Part shown: in pieces, positions 24,911 to 32,667 of the stretch
Numbering within the stretch: the stretch's first letter is position 1
How the letters are laid out: each line of letters starts with the position of its first letter
From: Aliihoeflea sp023389195
GTDB lineage: Bacteria; Pseudomonadota; Alphaproteobacteria; Rhizobiales; Rhizobiaceae
Reading direction: 5' to 3'
Assembly (NCBI GenBank): GCA_023389195.1
Contig: JAEWET010000028.1
Coordinates: forward strand, 1 to 64,000
Length of the DNA: 64,000 bases
Translations under genes and position numbers: made by a program
The notes under the pieces: generated by a model
Database searches by the model: none
What the model saw: only the letters and a program-made list of their open reading frames with translations
Told to the model about the DNA's origin: nothing

Positions 24911-24934
24911 CCTCGCGCAAGGCGCAGCGACTAG
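24911..24934 (+). promoter_or_regulatory. Shared flagellar class II promoter box upstream of motA
   Basis: CCTCGCGCAAG, nine bases, CTAG, with the CTAG 32 bases before the motA GTG. It is the only plus-strand copy and drives the only plus-strand flagellar operon, which supports a directional promoter role. Confidence 0.75.
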
Positions 24935-24966
24935 AGAGGAGCGGACTTGGCACGGGAAGGATCGTC

Positions 24967-25845
24967 GTGGGCATTCTCATTGGTTTCGTAGTCATCTTCG
25001 GTTGCGTCTTGGGCGGGTACATGGCCATGGGCGGCCATCTCGACGTTCTCTACCAGCCCTGGGAGCTGGTCATCATCGGCGGCGCCGGCGTCGGCACCTT
25101 CCTGATCGCCAATCCGCTCTCGACCGTGAAGGACGCCGGCAAGGCGACCATGGAGGCGATCAAGGGCGCGGTGCCGAAGGAGCAGGACTATCTCGAAGTG
25201 CTCGGCGTCCTGCACTCGCTGATGCGCGAGTTGAAGACCAAGTCGCGCAACGAGGTCGAGGCGCATATCGACAATCCCGAGGAATCCGCGATCTTCCAGG
25301 CCTATCCGACGGTGATGAAGAACAAGGACCTGATGAACTTCATCTGCGACTATTGCCGCATCATCATCATCGGCAATGCGCGCCCGTTCGAGATCGAGGC
25401 GCTGATGGATGAGGAAATCCACACCATCCGCCACGACAAGCTGAAATCCTATCACGCGCTGACGACGGTGGGCGACGCATTCCCGGCGCTCGGCATCGTC
25501 GCGGCCGTGCTCGGCGTCATCAAGGCGATGGGCGCGATCGACCAGTCGCCGGAGATTCTCGGCGGCCTCGTCGGCGCCGCGCTGGTCGGCACCTTTCTCG
25601 GCATCTTCCTGAACTACGCGGTCGTCGCGCCCATCGCCGCCAAGATCAAGGTGGTGCGCGAGAAGAAAAACCGGCTCTACATCATCGTCAAGCAGACGCT
25701 GCTCGCCTACATGAACGGCTCGCTGCCGCAGGTGGCGCTCGAATTCGGGCGCAAGACGATTTCCGCCTATGACCGCCCGACGATCGACGCGGTGGAACAA
25801 AGCACTTTGAATATGGGTGGCGAAGCGGCCAAAAAGGCTGCCTAA
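24967..25845 (+). CDS. motA: Flagellar stator protein MotA
   Basis: Proton-channel stator subunit that pairs with MotB. GTG at 24967 is preceded by GGGAAGGA (24954-24961), and the resulting N terminus (GILIGFVVIFGCVLGGYMAMGGHLDVLYQPWELVIIGGAG region) aligns with rhizobial MotA from its first residue. The 292 residues show four membrane segments, the cytoplasmic loop with RHDKLKSYHALTTVGDAFPALGIVAAVLGVI, and GSLPQVALEFGRKTI near the end. The frame is open well upstream, but that part is a shadow of the DUF1217 gene. It is first in the motA-fliM-fliN-fliG-flhB operon. Confidence 0.96.
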   Translation: MGILIGFVVIFGCVLGGYMAMGGHLDVLYQPWELVIIGGAGVGTFLIANPLSTVKDAGKATMEAIKGAVPKEQDYLEVLGVLHSLMRELKTKSRNEVEAHIDNPEESAIFQAYPTVMKNKDLMNFICDYCRIIIIGNARPFEIEALMDEEIHTIRHDKLKSYHALTTVGDAFPALGIVAAVLGVIKAMGAIDQSPEILGGLVGAALVGTFLGIFLNYAVVAPIAAKIKVVREKKNRLYIIVKQTLLAYMNGSLPQVALEFGRKTISAYDRPTIDAVEQSTLNMGGEAAKKAA

Positions 25846-25875
25846 TCGCCAAGTGATTCTCGTCAAGGTCCAGTA

Positions 25876-26817
25876 ATGCCGCCTGCTCTAACGTCGCCAG
25901 CGCCCGCGCGCAGCCCGATCGTCGAACGTCTCGTCGGCGAAACGGGCGAGCCGCAGCGCGTCTCGGATGCGGCGCGGGCGCTGGGCGTCAGGGTTATCCC
26001 CCAGATTCTGAGCGACATCGAGGAGCTGGTCTCCTTCCCGCTCGAGATGGAAGTAGAAGCCATCGACGTCGTCCGTTTCGGCGAAGCGCGGCCGAAGCGT
26101 CCGCAGTTCGAGGCGATGTCGATCGTGAAGTCGAAGTCCTCGCCGGACGCGCTCGCGATCCTCGCCGGGGCCGATCTGGTCGGGCTTCTCGTCGGCGCCG
26201 TCTTCGGCGGCGATCCGGAACTGCCGGCCGAACCCATCACGCGCAAGCCGTCGCCGATCGAGCTCGAACTGGTCGCCTCGCTGTTCGCCAGCGTCGCCAA
26301 GGCCTTCAACGGGTCGGGTGACCGGGCGCTGGATTTGCGCTTTCCCATCGAGGCGCCGACGAGCGGGGCCGATCTCGCCAAGCTGGCGCTGCGCGACGGG
26401 CCGGGGGTGAAGATCACCTTCAAGCTGTCGTCCTCGGCCGGGTTCGGGACGCTCTCGGTGACCATGCCGCAGCGCGTTCTGCTGACCCATCGCGGCGAGG
26501 CGACGCAGGCGTCTGCCCCAGGTGCCGCCACGCCCGGCGCCTGGAAGGCGCGGTTCGGCGAAGAGGTGATGCGCTCCAGCGTGGCGCTGGAGGCGACGAT
26601 TCCGCTTTCGAAGATGACGCTGACCGAACTGACGCAGCTCAGGATCGGGCAGGTGATCGAGTTTCCGCAGGATGCGCAGGCCAACACGCGCCTGTCAGCC
26701 CGGCGCAAGACAGTATTCGTATGCGAGTTCGGCAAGCTCGGGAATCACTTCACCGTTCGTGTCCGCCATCCCTATGATGCGGGCAAGGAATTCATGGACG
26801 GCCTGATCTCGGGCTAA
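25876..26817 (+). CDS. fliM: Flagellar switch protein FliM
   Basis: C-ring switch component that binds CheY-phosphate in most bacteria. The 313 residues are divergent, as in other rhizobia, but the C-terminal SpoA-like domain is recognisable (VALEATIPLSKMTLTELTQLRIGQVIEFPQDAQANTRLSARRKTVFVCEFGKLGNHFTVRV). It follows motA by 30 bases. Identity is supported strongly by its position before fliN and fliG. Confidence 0.9.
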   Translation: MPPALTSPAPARSPIVERLVGETGEPQRVSDAARALGVRVIPQILSDIEELVSFPLEMEVEAIDVVRFGEARPKRPQFEAMSIVKSKSSPDALAILAGADLVGLLVGAVFGGDPELPAEPITRKPSPIELELVASLFASVAKAFNGSGDRALDLRFPIEAPTSGADLAKLALRDGPGVKITFKLSSSAGFGTLSVTMPQRVLLTHRGEATQASAPGAATPGAWKARFGEEVMRSSVALEATIPLSKMTLTELTQLRIGQVIEFPQDAQANTRLSARRKTVFVCEFGKLGNHFTVRVRHPYDAGKEFMDGLISG

Positions 26818-26838
26818 ACGGACTTGACTGGGGACGAC

Positions 26839-27267
26839 ATGACCAAGGCGCAGGCGGCGAAGCCGGAAGACATCGAGGAAGATCAGCTCAACCGCGCGAT
26901 CGAGGAACTTCGGGGCGTGCTGAACGAGAGCGAAGGCGCCGCGGCGGCCGATGCCGGAAAGATCGCCGGCGGCGCAAGGCCCGCAGCGGCCAGTGCCGGC
27001 GCGGGCGAGCCGGCCGGCAATTCGATCATCATGAACATCCCCGTCGACGTGCAGATCGTGCTCGGCTCGACCGAGATGCCCGTCTCCGAACTGATGGCCC
27101 TGCAGAAGGGTTCGACCGTCGCGCTCGACCGCCGCATCGGCGAGCCGGTCGACATCGTCGTCAACGGCCGCAAGATCGCATCGGGCGAAATCACGGTGCT
27201 GGAAGACGACCCGTCGCGCTTCGGGGTCAAGCTCACCCAGATCGTGGACACGACCAAGCAAGGCTGA
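26839..27267 (+). CDS. fliN: Flagellar switch protein FliN
   Basis: C-ring protein with a C-terminal SpoA domain: NIPVDVQIVLGSTEMPVSELMALQKGSTVALDRRIGEPVDIVVNGRKIASGEITVLEDDPSRFGVKLTQI (residues about 65-135). The N-terminal 60 residues are acidic and Ala-rich. ATG at 26839 with GGGGA upstream gives 142 residues; a TTG five codons earlier is less likely. The stop overlaps the fliG ATG by one base (TGATG). Confidence 0.95.
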   Translation: MTKAQAAKPEDIEEDQLNRAIEELRGVLNESEGAAAADAGKIAGGARPAAASAGAGEPAGNSIIMNIPVDVQIVLGSTEMPVSELMALQKGSTVALDRRIGEPVDIVVNGRKIASGEITVLEDDPSRFGVKLTQIVDTTKQG

Positions 27268-28319
27268 TGAAACACGCCAACGCCCCAGCCGAGGACCCGC
27301 GCAGCGCCGCCCATGCGGCGACGCATGGCCTTTCCAAGGCGCAGAAGGCAGCCGCCATCCTGGTGGCGATGGGCAAGCCGTCGGCCGGCAAGCTCTTGAA
27401 GTTCTTCAAGCAGGAAGAACTGAAGGCGCTGATCGAGGCCGCGCGGATGCTTCAGACTATCTCGCAAAGCGAACTGGAGCGGATCGTCGCCGAGTTCGAG
27501 GGCGAGTTCACCGAGGGCGCGGGCCTGCTCGATTCCAGCGACAAGATGAACAGCCTCCTGAGCGACACGTTCTCGCAGGACGAGGTCGACGTGATCATGG
27601 GGCGCGGCAAGCCGGGCGTGACCGCCGACACCTCGCCGACCATCTGGTCGAAGCTCGACGGCATGGACCCGGCCAAGGTCAACCAGCTTCTGGCCGACGA
27701 GCATCCGCAGACGATCGCGGTCGTGCTCACCGCCATGACGCCGCCGGCCGCGGCCAAGGTGGTGCTGACCTTCGCCAAGGCGGAGCGCAGCGACATCATC
27801 CGCCGGATGCTGGCGCTCAACACCGTCCAGCCGGCCGCGCACAAGCTCATCGAAGGCCAGTTGCAGAACCGGATCGCCGAGCAGTCGAAGTCGAAGAATG
27901 TCGGCGCGGCGCACGCCCGCGTCGCAAGCCTTCTCAACGAACTCGACAAGTCCGAGCTGGACGAGGTGATGTCCGATCTCGAAGCGTCCGGCCAGACCGA
28001 CGTCGCCGCGCTTCGCTCGAAGCTCTTCTCCTTCGAAGACATCCTCAAGCTCGACCAGAAGTCGCGCGTGGCGCTGTTCGACGGGCTGTCGACCGAAATC
28101 GTCACGCTGTCGCTGCGCGAATGCGACGAAGCGTTGCGCGAGGCGGTTCTTTCGGCGATCGGCGCACGTTCGCGGCGCATGATCGAGTCCGAATTGTCGG
28201 CCCCGGCGGACGTCAATCTCGACGCCATCATGAACGCGCGCAAGTCGATCGCATCGACGGCGCTGCGCCTTTCGGGCCAGGGCCTCGTCGAACTGCCGTC
28301 CCTCGACAACGCGGCCTGA
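27267..28319 (+). CDS. fliG: Flagellar motor switch protein FliG
   Basis: Rotor protein contacting MotA and FliF. The 350 residues contain the three FliG domains: an N-terminal region (LSKAQKAAAILVAMGKPSAGKLLKFFKQEE), a middle ARM domain with DEHPQTIAVVLTAMTPPAAAKVVLTF, and a C-terminal torque domain with LFSFEDILKLDQKSRVALFDGLSTEIVTLSLRECDEALREAVLSAIGARSRRMIESEL. It is translationally coupled to fliN and followed after 12 bases by flhB. Confidence 0.97.
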   Translation: MKHANAPAEDPRSAAHAATHGLSKAQKAAAILVAMGKPSAGKLLKFFKQEELKALIEAARMLQTISQSELERIVAEFEGEFTEGAGLLDSSDKMNSLLSDTFSQDEVDVIMGRGKPGVTADTSPTIWSKLDGMDPAKVNQLLADEHPQTIAVVLTAMTPPAAAKVVLTFAKAERSDIIRRMLALNTVQPAAHKLIEGQLQNRIAEQSKSKNVGAAHARVASLLNELDKSELDEVMSDLEASGQTDVAALRSKLFSFEDILKLDQKSRVALFDGLSTEIVTLSLRECDEALREAVLSAIGARSRRMIESELSAPADVNLDAIMNARKSIASTALRLSGQGLVELPSLDNAA

Positions 28320-28331
28320 CCGCGCTGAGCG

Positions 28332-29420
28332 ATGAGCGAGAACGACGACAAGGACAGCAAGACAGAAGAGGCGACCGAGAAGAAGATTCAGGACAGCCTC
28401 GACAAGGGGCAGATTCCGGTCGCCAAGGAAATCTCGTCCGTCGCCTCCTTCCTCGCCATCCTGACCTTCTTCATGTTCTTCGCCCAGAACGGGGTGATGG
28501 AACTCGGCGCATTCCTGTCGATCTTCCTCGAGCGGCCCGACGAGTGGAGCCTTTCCACCCAGCCCGACGCGGTGAACATCTACCGCCTGGTGGTGATGGA
28601 GATCGCCAAGGTGCTGGTCGCCCTTCTCGTGCTGATGATGCTTGCGGGCATCGTCGCGTCGGTGATCCAGAACATGCCGCGCATGGTGCTGGACCGCATC
28701 CAGCCGAAGCTGTCGCGCATCTCGCTTAAGAAGGGCTGGGACAGAATCTTCGGCCAGCAGGGCTGGGTCGAGTTCGGCAAGTCGCTCGGCAAGATCTTCA
28801 TCGTCGGCGGCTTCGTCGTCTTCGCCATGCGCGAGGCGCAGACGCGGCTGCTCGACGGCATGCTGACCCCGCCCGACGTGTTCGCCGGGACGATCCGCCA
28901 GATCGCGATCGAGATCGTCGTTTCCATCGTCCTGATCATGGTCGTGATCGCGGCGGCCGATCTCCTGTGGTCGCGATTCCACTGGCGCCAGGAACTGCGG
29001 ATGACGCGCCAGGAGGTCAAGGAGGAGATCAAGCAGACCGACGGTGACCCGATTGTCAAGTCGCGCCTGCGCTCGCTGCAGCGCGACCGGGCCCGCCAGC
29101 GCATGATGACGGCGGTGCCGACCGCGACGCTCATCATTGCCAACCCGACGCACTATGCGATCGCGCTTCGCTATGCGCGCGACGAGATGGCCGCGCCGAC
29201 GGTCGTCGCCAAGGGGCAGGATCTGATCGCGCTCAAGATCCGCGAGATCGCCGAGGAGAACGGCGTTCCGGTGTTTGAGAACGTCGACCTCGCGCGCTCC
29301 ATGTATAAGCAAGTTTCGGTCGATAAGGTGATCCCGCCTGAATTCTACCAGGCTGTCGCCGAACTCGTCCGTATCGTCTACGGCGCCAAGGCACAGCCTT
29401 CCGCGGGAAGACAAAAATGA
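28332..29420 (+). CDS. flhB: Flagellar export switch protein FlhB
   Basis: Inner-membrane export-gate protein that switches substrate specificity after autocleavage. The 362 residues show four membrane segments in the first 210 residues and a cytoplasmic domain with the autocleavage motif NPTH (IIANPTHYAIALRYARDEMAAPTVVAKGQDLIALKIREIA). Its N terminus is the usual charged segment (DKDSKTEEATEKKIQDSLDKGQIPVAKEI). It overlaps the following small gene by 4 bases. Confidence 0.98.
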   Translation: MSENDDKDSKTEEATEKKIQDSLDKGQIPVAKEISSVASFLAILTFFMFFAQNGVMELGAFLSIFLERPDEWSLSTQPDAVNIYRLVVMEIAKVLVALLVLMMLAGIVASVIQNMPRMVLDRIQPKLSRISLKKGWDRIFGQQGWVEFGKSLGKIFIVGGFVVFAMREAQTRLLDGMLTPPDVFAGTIRQIAIEIVVSIVLIMVVIAAADLLWSRFHWRQELRMTRQEVKEEIKQTDGDPIVKSRLRSLQRDRARQRMMTAVPTATLIIANPTHYAIALRYARDEMAAPTVVAKGQDLIALKIREIAEENGVPVFENVDLARSMYKQVSVDKVIPPEFYQAVAELVRIVYGAKAQPSAGRQK

Positions 29421-29857
29421 TAAAACAGCCCCATACCGAAGCCCGCGAAATCATCGTCGCCGATGCGATCCGCGACGTCGTCAGCGAGCTTCGGCTCGTC
29501 GACATCGCCGATTACATCGCCTTCATCCGCATGGAGCGGTTCGCCTCGGTGGCCGACTTGGTGGACTCGGCGGCGGAGCTCTATTTCATGCCAGGAACGT
29601 TGCGGCTCGGGCATGGCGGCGAGGCGCATGCCTGCTGGGCGCTGCCGCCCAGGATCGCGCTCGACCTCGAACTGCATCCGCGCGGCGCCAAGGTGTTCTT
29701 CACGCTGACGCTCGCCGACGAGACGGCGTCGGTCGAGCTCAACTACGTCTCGTTCGACGATGCGTCGGACGATGCCGACCTCAACACGATGCGGCTGAAG
29801 ACGAGCCTCGACGATGCCCGGCTGCGTGCCAGTGAGCCGCTGCGAAAGGCCGGTTGA
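29417..29857 (+). CDS. Small conserved protein of unknown function after flhB
   Basis: A 146-residue soluble, acidic protein with no signal peptide or membrane helix: IIVADAIRDVVSELRLVDIADYIAFIRMERFASVADLVDSAAELYFMPGTLRLGHGGEAHACW at the N-terminal half, then a beta-rich part (IALDLELHPRGAKVFFTLTLADETASVELNYVSFDD). ATG overlaps the flhB stop (ATGA), so it is coupled to flhB. I do not recognise a family function; linkage suggests a flagellar role. Its stop codon directly abuts the visR stop codon on the other strand with no terminator between them. Confidence 0.85.
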   Translation: MIKQPHTEAREIIVADAIRDVVSELRLVDIADYIAFIRMERFASVADLVDSAAELYFMPGTLRLGHGGEAHACWALPPRIALDLELHPRGAKVFFTLTLADETASVELNYVSFDDASDDADLNTMRLKTSLDDARLRASEPLRKAG

Positions 29858-30571
29858 TCAGGAAATAATGCCGGCGCGCAGCGCCTTGGCGACGGCGTGC
29901 ATCCGGTTGACGGCGTCGAGCTTTTCGGCGGCTGCCGCGACATACTGGTTGGCCGTGTGGACCGACAGGCCGAGGCGCTCGGCGATCTGCTCGCTCGTCA
30001 GGCCGTCGGCGGTCAGCCGCAGGCATTCGACGTCGCGCTTCGACAGGCCGTGCCCGGCACGCGGCTCGGGCGCCCGCAACTGGCAGGCGGCGCGGAAAAG
30101 CGCGAAGGCACGCAGATGCGCGCGCATCGAGCGATCCTCCTCGACCGTCATCTCGGGGCCGCTCAGCGCGACGAGCCCGCGCCGTCCGCACGGCGAATGG
30201 ACGGGCAGGACGATGCTCGCCTCTTCGCTGACGAGCGCCGGGACGGTCGCCTGTCCATGATGCACCGGCAGTTCGCGATCGGCCGAGAAGACGGTCGGCT
30301 GCGCGCGCGTCACCGCCTGCTGCAGTTCGACGGACACGCCCGGCGCGGTCAGCGCATGCGAGAGCGCGGAGAGGCCGGGATAGCTGGTGTCCAGGAATGG
30401 CTGCAGCGCCAGCCGGCCTTCGCGGTAGGCCGCGAAGACGATCGCGAACCGTTTGGCGCCCATCATTGCGGCAAGGTCCTGACCACGCTCGACGACGTCC
30501 AGAAACGCGCGCGAGACCTCGCGCTCGATCCTGTCGGCGGCGATCTGCGGTGAGGGGCCGTCGTCGAACAT
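29858..30571 (-). CDS. visR: LuxR-family master motility regulator VisR
   Basis: Forms with VisN the top-level activator of motility in Sinorhizobium. With ATG at 30571 (overlapping the visN stop, TGATG) the protein has 237 residues: an N-terminal ligand-like domain (IEREVSRAFLDVVERGQDLAAMMGAKRFAIVFA) and a C-terminal LuxR helix-turn-helix (HGLSKRDVECLRLTADGLTSEQIAERLGLSVHTANQYVAAAAEKLDA). In Brucella the related VjbR is likewise encoded next to flagellar genes. Assignment of VisR rather than VisN rests on gene order. Confidence 0.88.
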   Translation of the reverse strand: MFDDGPSPQIAADRIEREVSRAFLDVVERGQDLAAMMGAKRFAIVFAAYREGRLALQPFLDTSYPGLSALSHALTAPGVSVELQQAVTRAQPTVFSADRELPVHHGQATVPALVSEEASIVLPVHSPCGRRGLVALSGPEMTVEEDRSMRAHLRAFALFRAACQLRAPEPRAGHGLSKRDVECLRLTADGLTSEQIAERLGLSVHTANQYVAAAAEKLDAVNRMHAVAKALRAGIIS

Positions 30572-31248
30572 CAGATCATGCCCGCTCGGATCGCGGTGGC
30601 GATCGCCATGGCGCGATTGGTGGCCGCGACCTTCTGGATCGCCTTTGCGATATAAGCGTTGATCGTATTCGCCGAGACGCCGAGGATCATCGCGACCTCT
30701 TCGGTCGTCTTGCCTTCGGCGACCCAGCTCAGGCATTCCTTCTCGCGCACGGAAAGCGGCGAGGCGATCTCAGCCTTGGCCGCAAGGCGTTGCGAGATGG
30801 CATAGATGGCGCGCATCTGGGCGAGTTCGGCTTCCTCGGTGCAAAGCGCGGTGCCGTCGCCGGCGCAATAGACGGCGACGAAAAGCGCGTCGCCGACCGG
30901 CAGGCTCTGGCAGATGACGCTCGCATAGCCGCTGTCGCGCGCAGCGGCGGAAATGTCGGCGGGGATCGAGGCCGCGTCGAGCGCGACAATGCCGGCGGCG
31001 TCGCCCGGCGCGCAGGCGATGCCGGCACGGGCGAGGCGGTCGAGACCGTCCGAGCCGATCTCGGCGATCATGTCGAACGGCCAGTCGCAGGCGATCAGGC
31101 CGACACTGCCCGTCTGCGGACGGTGTTCGAAGAGGAGGTAGGCGTCGGCGCCGATGCGGCGGGAGAAGCCGCGCATCAGGACACCGAGTTCACGCAGGCC
31201 GGAAGATGCGATGCGGTCGGTGCGGAAGGTCGAGAAGGCTTCGGTCAT
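30571..31248 (-). CDS. visN: LuxR-family master motility regulator VisN
   Basis: First gene of the visNR pair. With ATG at 31248 the protein has 225 residues: N-terminal ligand-like domain (SGLRELGVLMRGFSRRIGADAYLLFEHR, VGLIACDWPFDMIAEIG) and C-terminal LuxR DNA-binding domain (ASPLSVREKECLSWVAEGKTTEEVAMILGVSANTINAYIAKAIQKVAATNRAMAIATA). In S. meliloti VisN and VisR act together above rem. Read-through from an upstream frame (to 31434) is rejected because it has no recognisable content. Confidence 0.88.
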   Translation of the reverse strand: MTEAFSTFRTDRIASSGLRELGVLMRGFSRRIGADAYLLFEHRPQTGSVGLIACDWPFDMIAEIGSDGLDRLARAGIACAPGDAAGIVALDAASIPADISAAARDSGYASVICQSLPVGDALFVAVYCAGDGTALCTEEAELAQMRAIYAISQRLAAKAEIASPLSVREKECLSWVAEGKTTEEVAMILGVSANTINAYIAKAIQKVAATNRAMAIATAIRAGMI

Positions 31249-31600
31249 CGCAGTTGTCGTCGTCCCAAATCGGTATCGGCCGGGCGGCGCGAAGGACGCA
31301 CCAAACCCATCGCCGCCATGTCGCCATGCCAGTCGCAAAACGCATTGAACTCTCGACAAAGCGAAGTCGCCCCCGCGGGATCTTCTGCGAACCGACGCCA
31401 AGCCCGGCGTCTGTAGCGGTTCGCGAAGCACCACACATCCCTGTCAACAGAGGTACGTAAAGGCTTGATTCGCGTCAAGATTCGGCACGTGAAGTTTCAG
31501 ACTTTCACGGACCGCGAGGAGGGGTGAGTCTTTCGTGCAACACATGAAAAAGCGCCGGCTCTTGAGCCGGCGCTTTCAAAAGGCGAGTCGGAAGAACGGG
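31249..31600. other. 352-base region upstream of visN
   Basis: Contains the visN promoter region, a short inverted repeat (CTTGATTCGCGTCAAG at 31464-31479, about 216 bases before the visN start) and the terminator of the following transporter operon (31542-31580). No gene was found. Several T/A-richer stretches near 31440-31530 could hold promoters, but none is clear. Confidence 0.6.
31542..31580 (-). terminator. Rho-independent terminator of the polyamine-type ABC operon
   Basis: A 12-base perfect stem (31549-31560 with 31565-31576) and a 4-base loop; in the minus direction it is followed by TTTTCAT. It lies 24 bases after the stop of the substrate-binding protein gene. Confidence 0.9.
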
Positions 31601-32638
31601 TTAGCGCAGGAGCTCGGTCCAGATCTGGGTGTAGAGCTGCTGAACCTCGGCCGGGCAGGTGACGGAAAAATATGCCGCTTCCTCGTGCTCTGCGGGCACG
31701 ACGATCTCCGGCGCGGTCTTCATGTCCTCGGGCATGAACTCGTCCGAGCCCTCGACGCCGTTCGCATAGCGCGCGAATTCGGAGATCATCGCAGCGTTTT
31801 CGGGCTCAAGCACGAAGTTCAGGAATTTCTTCGCGTTCTCGGTATTCTGCGCGTCGGTGAGGATGCCGGCCGAATCCATCCACACCGGATATCCCTCCTT
31901 CGGATAGCCATAGGCGAGGTCTTCGTTCGCCAGGCGCGCGCGCATCGAGGCGCCGTTCCAGTAGACGCCGGCCGCGATGTCGCCGGCCGCATAGGCGTCG
32001 ACCGTCCCGTAGTCGAGCGCGATCCAGTGCTGCTTGGCTTCGACCAGCTTGTCGCGCGCCTGGCGCAGCACGTCGCGGTCGTCGGTGCAGGCTTCGCCGC
32101 CGACATAGTTGACGGCGAGGTTCATGACGTCCGTCATCTCGGGAATGACGTTGATCTTGCCCTTCAACTCGTCCGGCGGGTCGAGGAAGATGGCCGACGT
32201 GTTGATGTCGCCTTCATAGACCGAGGTGTTGACGATGACGCCCGTCGTTCCCCATTGCCACGGCACGGTGTGCGTCCGGTTCGGGTCCCACGGCACGTCG
32301 CGCCAGCGCTCGGCGATGTTGGCCATGTTCGGGATTTCTTCGGGATCGAGTTCCTGCAAGAGCCCGGCCTCGACCCAGATCGGCACGTAGTTGTTCGACG
32401 GCACGACGATGTCGAAGCCATGCCCGCCAGCGCGGATGCGGGTGAGTGCGGTGTCGTTGGAATCGAAATCCGTGACGGTGACGGTGATGCCCGTCTCCTC
32501 CTCGAACTTCTCGATCATCTCGGGGCTCGTATAGTTGCCCCAGTTGTAGATGTTGAGCTGGCCGCCATCCTGCGCGGCGGCCATGGCGGTGGAGGCGGCA
32601 AGCGCGCCCGCCGTCAGCATCAATCGTGTGGTTCTCAT
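31601..32638 (-). CDS. Polyamine-type ABC transporter substrate-binding protein
   Basis: Periplasmic binding protein of the PotD/PotF family, 345 residues from ATG at 32638 (GGGAG upstream). Signal peptide RTTRLMLTAGALAASTAMAAAQ; mature start GGQLNIYNWGNYTSPEMIEKFEEETGITVTVTDFDSNDTALTRIRAGGHGFDIVVPSN, typical of this family. Conserved VPWQWGTTGVIVNTSVYEG and ALDYGTVDAYAAGDIAAGVYWNG segments line the ligand pocket. It is last in an operon amidohydrolase-ATPase-permease-permease-binding protein. The exact polyamine or other cation cannot be told. Confidence 0.92.
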   Translation of the reverse strand: MRTTRLMLTAGALAASTAMAAAQDGGQLNIYNWGNYTSPEMIEKFEEETGITVTVTDFDSNDTALTRIRAGGHGFDIVVPSNNYVPIWVEAGLLQELDPEEIPNMANIAERWRDVPWDPNRTHTVPWQWGTTGVIVNTSVYEGDINTSAIFLDPPDELKGKINVIPEMTDVMNLAVNYVGGEACTDDRDVLRQARDKLVEAKQHWIALDYGTVDAYAAGDIAAGVYWNGASMRARLANEDLAYGYPKEGYPVWMDSAGILTDAQNTENAKKFLNFVLEPENAAMISEFARYANGVEGSDEFMPEDMKTAPEIVVPAEHEEAAYFSVTCPAEVQQLYTQIWTELLR

Positions 32639-32667
32639 GTTCGGCACTCCCATTCGGTTCCGGTTTT

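Noticed and set aside
24502..24966. N-terminal extension of MotA
   Set aside because: It overlaps the DUF1217 gene, and MotA homology begins exactly at the GTG at 24967.
26883..29414. 843-residue minus-strand open frame over fliN, fliG and flhB
   Set aside because: It is an Arg/Asp/His-rich antisense shadow of three conserved flagellar genes.
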